Assembly: GCA_017307165.1 (NCBI GenBank)
Contig: JAFKGK010000011.1
Coordinates: 1-64,000, forward strand
From: Candidatus Melainabacteria bacterium
Lineage (GTDB): Bacteria; Cyanobacteriota; Vampirovibrionia; Obscuribacterales; Obscuribacteraceae
Direction of reading: 5' to 3'
DNA length: 64,000 nt
Part shown: positions 1 to 8,664 of the stretch, piece by piece
How positions within the stretch are numbered: position 1 is the first letter of the stretch
How the letters are laid out: each line of letters starts with the position of its first letter
Notes under the pieces: model-generated
Told to the model about the DNA's origin: nothing
The model's input: only the letters and a program-made list of their open reading frames with translations
Databases searched by the model: none
Position numbers and translations under genes: made by a program

Positions 1-3000
1 GAACGCCTTGTAATAAGCTAAGAAGGAGATCTCTAGCATCTTCACTTTCAGAAAAAGCAAGGAGGCAAATTGAGCGAGCACGGTCAATAAGAACTGACGA
101 GTTAAGGTGATCATTTATATACATCCAAAGCCACCCTTTTCCCTTGCCAGCCTCCGCCAAAATTACAATCCTCATCAAATCAGAATCTGTATTACATTCT
201 TCAAGTGTCTGCCGCCAAACTTCCTTCACAGTATCCAAAGGCTCAGCCTTAAAAAGCACTTCTTCAATTTCTAAGATCCCGCTGTCACGATTTTTAATAT
301 TTACAATTGCCCCTAATTCGTCTAGCCGCAAATATAATTTAATACCACTGTCCGCATCCTTTTCAAGAAGGCAGAGGCAAAGATATGTATAAAAGAATTT
401 TCTGATATAAACAGAATGTTTTACTTGAGGATTGGTTGCAAAAGCATTACCTAACCATTCAGAAATAATAGTTGGTTTTGCAACCAGGATAATTTCAAAA
501 TCATCCGTAGAATAGGTTCCATTATCTAATAAAGAATTTTCATAAATTGCCTGCTCAAAATGATTCTGCATATTTCCCAGTAAAATTTGAACCTCTTCTG
601 CATGCAATCCCCTGGACTTAACTGCATACCCTATATAACCAGGATCTAATCTTGAGTGTAGATCACTAAATGCTTCCTGGTTTCCATATTCAGCTAGAAT
701 TAAACTACCCCAATGGTTTTCAAATTCGTGGTTCTCGTAAGAAAATCGCCAGTTGTTCAAAACAACTCTTTTATTAGCATTTAAATCTTTAGATTTGTAA
801 ATAATTTCTAATGCAAATGCCCTTATTAGGCTATCAGAGTTATGTATGAATGGTAAAACCCAGTTTTCTAGAAAACTCTGAGGTATATTTTCAGGGTTTG
901 CAGATATATACCACAAGCATCTGAGTCTAGCATCCCGGGAAAATGCTTCTTGAAATTGTTGTTCAATTATTTCCCAATCATCTATTTGCAAAAAACATTC
1001 TTCATAATCTTGTGAGTCCATCTCTACATTCATAGGACGACCAAGTAAATAAGAAAGTTGTTCTCTAGGTTCAACAGCCCTCAAAACTAATTTGAATAAG
1101 AACCAGTCTGTAGCTTCATCTATGTGTTCCCCGGCTTTACGAGCTTCAAGTAATTTTTCCCAGGCTTGTATGACTGCTAGTTTTTCTTTATCTGTGAAAA
1201 TAAGGTGATGCTTAATAAGATGATAGCTTTGTTGCCTGAGTGGGAGGCCTTGACGTTCCTTTATCTCTCGAGTTGCTAAACGGATTAGGTTTGCTAATTC
1301 ATGGGGAGCAAAAACTGCAAGGGCTGGTTCATATGTTTCAAGCGTTGCATCTGTTGTGGTTTGAGCAGTTGAAAGCCAAAGAGAATTATAATCAATTGCC
1401 TCAGGAATGACTCTGAGTTGTATCTTTACACGGTCTGGAATTTCAAAACCCGGCTCAATACAGTATTGCCTAATTTTTCGGACAATATTCGTTATATCTA
1501 AATCTTCCCTTTCAAGACATGTAACACAATCTTCCTCACTCCAACTAAAGAAAGAAGTACACGGGTCTTTTTTGTGGTATTCAACTAATTCATTAGGCGG
1601 AAATAAATCCTCAGGAAATTTCTCTTGTAGTTCAAAAGCCTCTTCATTACCAACAAAAGAGAGAATACGGTATGCTGCTTGTTTTGTAACTACTGTGTTT
1701 AAGCTAAACAACTTTTCTACTTCGGTTTTTATTTCAGGCCATACTGGTATAGGTGAGGAGAGAATCACCCAGGCGAATAAATTGTACATTTCAGGTTTAT
1801 TCATTATGGCTTCAGCCAAACACCCGATTGAAATTGCCTGAAAAAAATCCCGCCTTGGTAGATGGGAAATGATCCCTAATGCACGATGTCCAAGTAATAA
1901 CTCCCTATCGTTTATGGTTGCCGTGAATTGATAGCCGACATAAGAAAACCTTCCAGGCTGAAGCTGCCTACCTACACGTTGTTCTATTTCTCTTTGAGCT
2001 TGTATATGTTCTTCGGTTTTCTTAGCAAACGAGGATCCGTAAAGATATATATAACCCAACCACCTTTCTATGGCTGTTTTGAGTAACGGTTTTACCTTTT
2101 GGTTTTGGTATTTCTCGATAAATGCATGAATAAGTAAATCGTTCGCCCAGGGATTATAAGTAAGGTTTGAAAATAATTCTTCTGCCAAACCTATATAGGC
2201 TAGAGGATCTAAAGTTAGATACGCGACGAAACCCCTTTCAACCCCGTCTTCTAAATTACGACTGTTTACCCAGGCTAATAGTAAGGCTACTTTTGCTGCC
2301 ACGGGCAAATTGCTCAAGTTGAGGGCGTGTAAAGCTGCAAATTCGCAAATAGCCGCTTTAAGATCGATTTCCGCATGTGGTTCAAGCCAATTTGCTATTA
2401 TTTCCTTATAATCTGGATTGTTATCAGTAATTGCTTCAAGTTGGTCAACCAATAAAAGACCAAGCCCATATTTAAGTAAGTGTTCGTTTACTTTGAAAGA
2501 ACCTCTATTTAGTGGAATTATGATCCCACCAGTACGAAGTTCTTCAAAAATCTCAGATTGGTCAGAAATCCCTACTAGAGTATTGTCAATAACTTGCCTT
2601 GAAAATTGTTGATTTCTTTCCAGGTGTTCCGCAGCTAGTGTTGCGATAAAGTCTTGAAACTCAGTATCGGTAAGTGTAATATTTCGCTTCCTTTGAATCC
2701 TATCTCGCCAATCTTCATAAATTAATCGTGCAACAGTAATATCACCACTGTCAGCCAGGCGGTCACCAAACTTTACCATTAAATCAAGGAATCTTGGTTT
2801 TTTGATGAGAGGCAGTAAAGAATTTGGAATACTTTCAGGACTACGATTGAACTTTCCTAAAGCAGTTTCTAATTCGGCCTCGTTATAAGGCTGAATAGTA
2901 AAGGTGGAAAAAGAAAGAAATTTTAGGTCTTCAAAATATGATTTCCAGAAGGATGTGCGGCTTGTTACTATAATTGCAATTTCCTTGTACCAGGGTTTAT

Positions 3001-4105
3001 CTTCTACCTGACTATTATCAATTGATGACCTTAATCGTTCAAATAAAGTTCTCCACCATTCGCGGGAATGCCGTTCGTTAATACCATCTAGAACAAGGAG
3101 AAATAAAGGTAATTCTCCACTAGGCCGAGTTAACCATCTAGAAAGCCTTTTTCGAGCCTGATCTATTGAAAATTCAGGGAGTCGAGCTGAAATAGAATTT
3201 GTTATAAGAGATACTGGATCATTTTCAGTTAGATCTGTAGATGAACAGAATAAGATTGCGGGAAATTCTTTTGTATTCTTAAGATTTTGTGATAACCAAG
3301 CCCCTACTCCCCATGTTTTACCGTCTCCCTCTTCTCCTAGCACAGTGAAAACAGAATTTGTAGTTTTCCAGTTCGCAAACCAATTATCTAATGAGGTCAT
3401 AGCGTCGCCACGTTGGATCAAAGTAACGTTGCTATCGTCCACATTGATCGGTTGACCAAACGCACCACGAGTTTCACTTTCTGATTTAAGACAATTGATT
3501 AGCCAATTATTTTGCGCAGTTCGCCAGTTTTCATAACCAATCAGAGGGGATAGCAAACCCTTTTTTAATTTTGCAACTTTTTGACTGAAATCGGAAACCG
3601 TTTTAATCTCATCCAAACTTATCTTTAACCTATCTCGATCTTCCTGGTTCTTAACCCCAGAATGGTTAATTACGATTTCTGGTGAAAAAGCGCATAAAAC
3701 TTCTAATGAGCTTGGTGACCCATCATTAGTTGAAATTGAGACATAGTCAATCCCATAAATAGTAGCAGTCTTTCGTAAACTCTCATCGAGTTGAGAGGAT
3801 ATTTCTCGAGTAGTAACCAAAACCCATAGATCTAAATCAGGAATATCTTGTGCTACCTGTGTTAGTTCCCCTAAAAGTTCGCGCTCGTTTAATGGAGTTT
3901 TTTGATCATATCTTTTGCATTCAATTGCAGTAATATTAGAAAATCTATCGTGTGAACTTATATCCCGACCTTGCTGGCTTCCAGATTGAGCTAACAAAAA
4001 ATTTTGTCCTGTCATCGAACTCAACAATTGGGCAATTAAACCTTCAAACCCATTGGCACCAGAAGGATACATTTTCTTAAGTATCTCAACTAAATCCTGA
4101 CTCAT
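1..4105 (-). CDS. Avs-like STAND NTPase with N-terminal PD-(D/E)XK-type nuclease domain (3' end outside window)
   Basis: The frame stays open from ATG at 4105 to the left edge (1,368 codons, no stop). Residues 1-130 look like an Mrr-type restriction-nuclease fold: an N-terminal helix (GFEGLIAQLL), then D48 in QQGRD and E62-x-K64 in IECKRY, a plausible catalytic D...ExK set. A P-loop (GEEGDGKT) lies near residue 260, followed by a Walker B strand ending LVLDGINE, as in NACHT/STAND ATPases. The remaining ~900 residues are helical and HEAT/TPR-like. In Avs proteins such a C-terminal solenoid binds a phage protein and triggers the N-terminal effector; the family assignment and function here are inferred. 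The start lies only 12 bp from the IS3 end and has no clear ribosome-binding site, so the native promoter was probably removed by the IS junction. Expression may depend on the IS or be lost. Confidence 0.75.
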   Translation of the reverse strand, partial: MSQDLVEILKKMYPSGANGFEGLIAQLLSSMTGQNFLLAQSGSQQGRDISSHDRFSNITAIECKRYDQKTPLNERELLGELTQVAQDIPDLDLWVLVTTREISSQLDESLRKTATIYGIDYVSISTNDGSPSSLEVLCAFSPEIVINHSGVKNQEDRDRLKISLDEIKTVSDFSQKVAKLKKGLLSPLIGYENWRTAQNNWLINCLKSESETRGAFGQPINVDDSNVTLIQRGDAMTSLDNWFANWKTTNSVFTVLGEEGDGKTWGVGAWLSQNLKNTKEFPAILFCSSTDLTENDPVSLITNSISARLPEFSIDQARKRLSRWLTRPSGELPLFLLVLDGINERHSREWWRTLFERLRSSIDNSQVEDKPWYKEIAIIVTSRTSFWKSYFEDLKFLSFSTFTIQPYNEAELETALGKFNRSPESIPNSLLPLIKKPRFLDLMVKFGDRLADSGDITVARLIYEDWRDRIQRKRNITLTDTEFQDFIATLAAEHLERNQQFSRQVIDNTLVGISDQSEIFEELRTGGIIIPLNRGSFKVNEHLLKYGLGLLLVDQLEAITDNNPDYKEIIANWLEPHAEIDLKAAICEFAALHALNLSNLPVAAKVALLLAWVNSRNLEDGVERGFVAYLTLDPLAYIGLAEELFSNLTYNPWANDLLIHAFIEKYQNQKVKPLLKTAIERWLGYIYLYGSSFAKKTEEHIQAQREIEQRVGRQLQPGRFSYVGYQFTATINDRELLLGHRALGIISHLPRRDFFQAISIGCLAEAIMNKPEMYNLFAWVILSSPIPVWPEIKTEVEKLFSLNTVVTKQAAYRILSFVGNEEAFELQEKFPEDLFPPNELVEYHKKDPCTSFFSWSEEDCVTCLEREDLDITNIVRKIRQYCIEPGFEIPDRVKIQLRVIPEAIDYNSLWLSTAQTTTDATLETYEPALAVFAPHELANLIRLATREIKERQGLPLRQQSYHLIKHHLIFTDKEKLAVIQAWEKLLEARKAGEHIDEATDWFLFKLVLRAVEPREQLSYLLGRPMNVEMDSQDYEECFLQIDDWEIIEQQFQEAFSRDARLRCLWYISANPENIPQSFLENWVLPFIHNSDSLIRAFALEIIYKSKDLNANKRVVLNNWRFSYENHEFENHWGSLILAEYGNQEAFSDLHSRLDPGYIGYAVKSRGLHAEEVQILLGNMQNHFEQAIYENSLLDNGTYSTDDFEIILVAKPTIISEWLGNAFATNPQVKHSVYIRKFFYTYLCLCLLEKDADSGIKLYLRLDELGAIVNIKNRDSGILEIEEVLFKAEPLDTVKEVWRQTLEECNTDSDLMRIVILAEAGKGKGWLWMYINDHLNSSVLIDRARSICLLAFSESEDARDLLLSLLQGV

Positions 4106-4137
4106 AAGCTTTGAGCTTGCACCACTTTTATAGAGTG

Positions 4138-4971
4138 TCATAAGACGAGTAAATCCGACCGTTTTTCAAAGGTTACCGGCGAAACATAACCTAACGATGA
4201 ATGAAGGCGCTGACGGTTGTAGAACACTTCCATATATTCGAAGATTTCTGTTTTGGCTTCCTGCCTGCTCTTAAATTTCTTACGGTCACAAAGTTCGGCC
4301 TTTAAGGTTCCGAAGAAACTTTCGATGCAGGCGTTATCCCAGCAATTTCCCTTCCGACTCATAGAAAGGTCTATGCCGTAATGAGATAGAACCCCTCGAT
4401 ACGACCGACTGGTGTATTGCGAACCACGGTCAGTATGGTGCAAAAGACCACTCCCCACTGCCGGTTGCCGGCGGATCAAGGCCATCCATAAAGCATCTTC
4501 GACCAGTCGTTCATCTCTGAATTCGCTCATGGCCCAGCCTACCACCTTACGCGAATATAAGTCTACAAGGGCTGCCAGGTAAAGCCAGCCTTCATCAGTC
4601 CAGACACCTGTAATGTCACCAACCCATTTCTGGTTGGCGGCCAGGGTCGTGAAATCTCGGGCAAGTTTGTTAGGCGCTACAGGCTGGTTGTGATTGCTGT
4701 CGGTCGTAATCACCTTGCGTTTCTTACGTCTCCAGCACGACACCAGTTCCTTTTTAAGCATCAACCGGGCGATCCTACGCCGCGAGCAGCTTACGCCTTT
4801 AGAGCGTAAAGCTGCGTGAATTCTGGGGCTGCCATAGGTCTGGCGGGACTGTTCAAACACTGTTTCAAGCTCGCTGGTTAGCTCTTCATCTTCCTTCTGA
4901 CGACGGCTTGGCGGACGTTTTCGCCAGGCGTAATAACCGTTCTCGCTCACCTTTAGCACCTGACACAGCAC
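4138..4971 (-). CDS. IS3-family transposase OrfB (DDE integrase domain)
   Basis: This is the catalytic half of the IS3 transposase. The first ATG-started 277 codons contain the HTH_21-like start (LKVSENGYYAWRKR) and the rve integrase core. Asp lies in VGDITG and in HHTDRGSQYTS, and Glu in NACIESFFGTLKAEL, giving an intact DDE triad. In the family OrfB is made as an OrfAB fusion by -1 slippage; the A7 run at 5055-5061 is in the right place and the -1 frame stays open into this gene. Because orfA is split by the IS256 insertion, the fusion protein cannot be made as such. Confidence 0.9.
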   Translation of the reverse strand: MLCQVLKVSENGYYAWRKRPPSRRQKEDEELTSELETVFEQSRQTYGSPRIHAALRSKGVSCSRRRIARLMLKKELVSCWRRKKRKVITTDSNHNQPVAPNKLARDFTTLAANQKWVGDITGVWTDEGWLYLAALVDLYSRKVVGWAMSEFRDERLVEDALWMALIRRQPAVGSGLLHHTDRGSQYTSRSYRGVLSHYGIDLSMSRKGNCWDNACIESFFGTLKAELCDRKKFKSRQEAKTEIFEYMEVFYNRQRLHSSLGYVSPVTFEKRSDLLVL

Positions 4972-5092
4972 TCGTACCGAAAATTGTGACCGGTGCTGTT
5001 CAATAAACTGGTATTTTATCTTTGGCCGGGCGGGTGACTGAAGATCGCTATAGCTTTTTTTAAAATATCTCGCTCTTGACGAAGCCGTTCAT

Positions 5093-5101
5093 TCTCAGCG
5101 C
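5093..5101. repeat. Target-site duplication of the IS256-family element (left copy)
   Basis: TCTCAGCGC here is repeated exactly at 6505-6513 on the other side of the element. The pair defines its limits and lets the split orfA be rejoined. Confidence 0.9.
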
Positions 5102-6504
5102 GGGGTATGTCAATAATCGTGTGTAACTGAATTTAGCTTCAAACATCAAAATCTCATCCTGGGTTCGAATTTTATGGCTAGCTGGTTGAGAATACTCGCC
5201 CAGTTTTGCATCGGGGCCGACCAGTCCGCCGTGATGTTGCGGTAGGCCAGGTACATCAGCTTTTTGGTTGCTTCCTTGGTCGGGAAAGCCCCCTTCGTTT
5301 TTATCACCTTGCGCAACTGCCGGTGGTACCCTTCTACGCTGTTCGTTGTGTAGATTAGCCGCCGGATTTCCGGCGTGTAGTCGAAATAAGTCGACAACTC
5401 TGCCCAACTACTGACCCAACTGCGCACCGCCACCGCATATTTCTTGTCCCATTTCTCACCGAGAGCCAAGAGATTAGCCTCAGCTTCTTCTCGGGTAGCG
5501 GCCTTGTAGACTAGCTTGAGGTCAGCCATAAACGGTTTCTGGTCCTTGCTGACCACATACCGCAAGCTGGCCCGGATCTGGTGAATGATACAGCGCTGCA
5601 CCTCGGTGTAGGGAAAGACCGCCGCAATTGCCTCGCTAAAACCGACCAGACCGTCCACACAGGCAATGAAAATCTCTCTTACCCCTCGCACCTTCAGCTC
5701 ACCTAATATACTCAGCCAGAATTTGGAGCCTTCTCCTGCCCCTTCCCCAATCCAGTGGTCCAGAATATCTCGCCGTCCTTCCAGATCTACTCCCAGCGCA
5801 TTGTAGACCGCCACATTTTCGACTTTACCTTCTCGCCTCAGCTTGATGAAGATGGCATCCAGGTAGATGATGGCATAAGTTGAGGCTAAAGGTCGGTTCT
5901 GCCATTCTTCAACTAAAGGTAAAACTTTGTCGGTGATGGTGCTGATGGTCGCCGCACTGACATCCATGCCGTACATCTCGGTCAGGCTGTCCTGAATGTC
6001 CCTGGTGGAAAGACCGCGAGCGTAAAAGCCCAAAATCTTTTCTTCAAGCTCGTTGGTGTTGTGAGCGTACTTTTTAAGGAGCTTGGGTTCGAAGTCACCG
6101 TTGCGGTCTCTGGGCACAGCTATTTCGGTTTCACCGGCGCTTGAGCGGATTTTCCGGCTGGTTTTGCCGTTGCGAGAGTTGCCAGAGTTGCGCCCACTCG
6201 CCTCGTATTTGTCGTAGCCGAGGTGGTCAGTGAGTTCGGCTTCTAACAACTTTTCGAGAGTATGGCCGAAAACCTTAGAAAGGATGCCTTCTTTGCCGAA
6301 GAAATCGTTCATACTTTTGGCACTACCCAACTGCTGTTGGATCAAATCCATGGGTGGCAGGGAAGCCTGAATAATCTCCTGGGTCTGCTTCTTTTTGGCA
6401 TTCGAGTTAGGGTCGTGGTCTGGCATAAATGGTTTTCTCCTTAATAGCTGGTTCTAATCCAGCATTTTAACAGCTTTTCCATTTACACAGACTAATGTAC
6501 ACCC
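5102..6504 (-). mobile_element. IS256-family insertion sequence (1,403 bp) inside the IS3 orfA
   Basis: The ends are imperfect inverted repeats. The right end read inward is GGGTGTACATTAGTCTGTGT, and the left end starts GGGGTATGTCAATAATCGTG; both then continue with a TGTGTAA-type block. The insertion is bounded by an exact 9-bp direct repeat, TCTCAGCGC, at 5093-5101 and 6505-6513, as expected for IS256-type target duplication. Intact ends, an intact transposase and a perfect duplication indicate a recent insertion. Confidence 0.92.
5146..6426 (-). CDS. IS256-family transposase (Mutator-like DDE)
   Basis: This 426-residue protein has the normal length for the family. The N-terminal region carries the conserved LEAELTDHLGYDKYE block typical of IS256/MULE transposases. 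The catalytic acids are visible: Asp in IIYLDAIFIKLRREG, Asp in ACVDGLVGFSEAI and Glu in TTNSVEGYHRQLRK. The gene fills the element almost end to end and shows no frameshift or internal stop, so it is probably active. It catalyses cut-out and insertion of its own element, giving 8-9 bp duplications. Confidence 0.95.
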   Translation of the reverse strand: MPDHDPNSNAKKKQTQEIIQASLPPMDLIQQQLGSAKSMNDFFGKEGILSKVFGHTLEKLLEAELTDHLGYDKYEASGRNSGNSRNGKTSRKIRSSAGETEIAVPRDRNGDFEPKLLKKYAHNTNELEEKILGFYARGLSTRDIQDSLTEMYGMDVSAATISTITDKVLPLVEEWQNRPLASTYAIIYLDAIFIKLRREGKVENVAVYNALGVDLEGRRDILDHWIGEGAGEGSKFWLSILGELKVRGVREIFIACVDGLVGFSEAIAAVFPYTEVQRCIIHQIRASLRYVVSKDQKPFMADLKLVYKAATREEAEANLLALGEKWDKKYAVAVRSWVSSWAELSTYFDYTPEIRRLIYTTNSVEGYHRQLRKVIKTKGAFPTKEATKKLMYLAYRNITADWSAPMQNWASILNQLAIKFEPRMRF

Positions 6505-6806
6505 TCTCAGCGCGGAGCTGACGAAGTTCTTCCTCAACCGGGGTCTGATGACCCTTACCTGGGAAAGCTTCTTCTCCTTGTTCAGCAAGCTGTTTACGCC
6601 AGGTATAAAGGCTGCCATCCGAGATGCCTAATTCCTGGGCAATAAGAGCACCGCTCTTGCCACTGGTTTCCAGGGGTCGAACGGCCTCCCGCTTAAACTC
6701 AGCCGTATACAATTTCTGTGGATATTTGCTGCCCATAAATTTCCCTTTCTTGATAAGTATACAATCTTTTTTCTCAGCTTTGTATACTCCATGAAAGTGG
6801 TGCAAC

Positions 6807-6956
6807 ATCATTATACGAAGGATCCTGTTCGGCCTCGCCCAGCAAGTCGTAGTGCGTGACCTTCAAGCCTTCACGCTCAGCCAGGTCGTCCAACCGTCGT
6901 TAAAAGTCTATGCTTACCTGGCCTTGGAGTTGGCCGGGAGTGATACTCAAGGAACT
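6807..6956 (-). pseudogene. Fragment of an ardC-like antirestriction gene
   Basis: About 150 bp are closely similar, in the same orientation, to codons in the middle of the intact ardC-like gene at 31.4-32.3 kb. The translation RRLDDLAEREGLKVTHYD is shared exactly, followed by LLGEAEQDPSYN. Immediately 5' of that block the fragment carries an in-frame TAA where the intact gene reads ELY. The IS3 end abuts the fragment right after the PSYN codons, and no other part of the gene is found on the far side of the IS. It is a truncated, decayed copy that lies on the opposite side of the defence island from the intact gene. Confidence 0.85.
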
Positions 6957-7056
6957 TGGTAATAGCCAGAACTTTCAAACCTTTTAGTTTGTGTATTCAC
7001 GTAAGTGTGCTGGTTTTTTTCGGATTAAATTTGCAAACTGGTATAATTTTGAAGTT

Positions 7057-8664
7057 TTATTCAGCATAAATCAAAATCTCGGAAATGATATATTTTATAT
7101 TTGTAATGAATGTATCTTCTTGACCTGGGAGAGCTTGTATAGCCTCAACTTGTCTTTGTAAGTTAACTCCGCTCTTGTAAGACACAGATGGGCCTGGATA
7201 GAGAATTGCTGCATATTCAACTACTCGCTCCCCACTTGATGTTCGAATTGCATCTCGGTAAGCATGCATTTTATCTATATCTTCTTTTTTAGGTTTAATA
7301 ACTGGTTGGCTAAAGTTTGTATTTTCGGTATCTAATTTATACTTAGGATCAAAAATGTATATTTTTGGAACTGCTCCAGGACGATTCACCTCAATTGTAA
7401 TGTCAGGTCTTTGAGGAAAAGTAAAACTAACAATTGATCCGCTAACTGAGAATGTTCTTTCAGGAGTAACCTTTATGCGATTATTAGAAACGGGATGTAC
7501 AAGGGTAATAACGGGATAATTATCAGGCAAAACCTGTAAATAGTAGCCTGTAACGTCCCGTTTGAATAACCGTTGTTCTTCCAGGGTGAAACCTTCCAGC
7601 GCCGCTTCTTCTAAAAGCACTAAGATAACCTGTAATGTTCCCCACATCTGATAAAGATAGGGAAAGTTTTCAAGAGGTGCTTCAAGCAACTGACTTTCTA
7701 ACCGAATGGCAGCATTGCGGTGTAATTCTAAATAGCCTTTCAAAATTGCCTGGTAGATTGGGGTTTTTAAAAGCACCATAGTTATTTTTGAAGGTACAAA
7801 ATCTGGAAGGCTTACTTCATCCAGAAAAACGGCTGTTTGTTTTGCTCTAACCAGATGAGCTAGAAGTTTATTAGCTTCCGTGTATAAGTCAGATATATTA
7901 GCCTTAAGCAAGGCAGTTTTTAGCCGATACAACCGTTGGAAAACTTCCTGGTAATATGTCTTTAGTAATTGATTTTCGTAGACATCATAAGTATGCTCGT
8001 GGCGTGTATCCAAAACTTGCATTGGGCGTTTCAAGTTATCTAGATTTTTGTCATTCTGGATGGCCTGGAATAATCGAACGGGGTGAGGAGCCCTCGCCAT
8101 TTCACTTTTAGCCCAAACCTCGCGGTTAATCAGATTTTTGTGCGGATTTTTTGCCAGTGACGGAAGAATTTGTACCAAACCTAAATTATCAGGGGTGCCA
8201 AGGATGGCACGTTTGAGTCTTTGTAATTCTTGAGCAAAACTCGATTCACCAGCAGGTAATAATTTAACACCACTCAATCCACCCAATGCTTTGAGGGCCA
8301 AAGCTATAGCACCGGGGAGTTTATTCTGAAGGTCATCCAGCATTATCCGGAAGGCCTCCTGGCTAATTTTTTGCGGGAAAATGGTAACTAACTGTTCATG
8401 TATGGTCATGCCCTGCCGATAAGTTACCAGGTAATTACCCGGACCGGATCGCGGCCACTCCGCTAAAATCCGGCTAACTCCATTTATCTTTCTAATTGAT
8501 AGTGTTACCGGGCGGTCTTGTAGGCGAACCTCCACTTGCTCCCACAGGCCCAGCGGGACAGGAATAACCATTAGGGCCGGTAGCCACTCGGCCGGACCAG
8601 CCAGAAGAGCTCCCCCCATATCGAAAAATTGAATGTTTTTCTCAGAAATAAGAGGTGAATCCAT
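7057..8664 (-). CDS. DUF2357-type PD-(D/E)XK nuclease, McrC-like partner
   Basis: This is the last gene of the defence operon; its start overlaps the end of the McrB-like gene by 23 bp, a typical sign of translational coupling. The 535-residue protein has an N-terminal beta-rich region, a helical middle and a C-terminal nuclease-like core. In the core, Asp and Glu in PDITIEV are followed by YIFDPKYK (near residue 440) and a helix with MHAYRDAI, the usual order of a PD-(D/E)XK site. Proteins with this DUF2357 layout commonly pair with McrB-like AAA+ motors, as McrC pairs with McrB, and cut DNA when the motor is engaged. The specific DNA target is unknown. Confidence 0.75.
   Translation of the reverse strand: MDSPLISEKNIQFFDMGGALLAGPAEWLPALMVIPVPLGLWEQVEVRLQDRPVTLSIRKINGVSRILAEWPRSGPGNYLVTYRQGMTIHEQLVTIFPQKISQEAFRIMLDDLQNKLPGAIALALKALGGLSGVKLLPAGESSFAQELQRLKRAILGTPDNLGLVQILPSLAKNPHKNLINREVWAKSEMARAPHPVRLFQAIQNDKNLDNLKRPMQVLDTRHEHTYDVYENQLLKTYYQEVFQRLYRLKTALLKANISDLYTEANKLLAHLVRAKQTAVFLDEVSLPDFVPSKITMVLLKTPIYQAILKGYLELHRNAAIRLESQLLEAPLENFPYLYQMWGTLQVILVLLEEAALEGFTLEEQRLFKRDVTGYYLQVLPDNYPVITLVHPVSNNRIKVTPERTFSVSGSIVSFTFPQRPDITIEVNRPGAVPKIYIFDPKYKLDTENTNFSQPVIKPKKEDIDKMHAYRDAIRTSSGERVVEYAAILYPGPSVSYKSGVNLQRQVEAIQALPGQEDTFITNIKYIISEILIYAE

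Larger units (their letters stand above)
5016..6736 (-). pseudogene. IS3-family orfA, split by the IS256-family insertion
   Basis: The 5' part starts at ATG 6736 (MGSKYPQKLYTAEFKREAV) after a purine-rich stretch and encodes the HTH of IS3 OrfA (ALIAQELGISDGSLYTWRKQL). At 6505 it is broken by the inserted element. The reading frame resumes at 5101 with NERLRQERDILKKAIAIF and ends at the stop at 5016-5018. Joining the two parts over the 9-bp duplication restores a continuous orfA with a leucine-zipper-like C-terminus and the slippery A7 motif. The interruption makes the IS3 copy non-autonomous. Confidence 0.85.
4118..6804 (-). mobile_element. IS3-family insertion sequence, interrupted by an IS256-family element
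   Basis: The ends are related inverted repeats. The left end begins TGCACCACTTTTATAGAG at 4118, and the right end read inward from 6804 is TGCACCACTTTCATGGAG. Without the inner element and its duplication the IS is about 1,275 bp, a normal IS3-family size, with orfA and orfB overlapping through a slippery A7 run (5055-5061). The bases outside the two ends (ttgagct on the left, acatcat on the right) do not form a target duplication, so the element marks a recombination junction rather than a simple insertion. It separates the STAND gene from an ardC fragment. Confidence 0.85.

Noticed and set aside
5060-5407. Open frame of 115 codons overlapping the IS256 transposase
   Set aside because: It lies in another frame of the transposase and crosses the element's end; composition follows the real gene, so it is a shadow.
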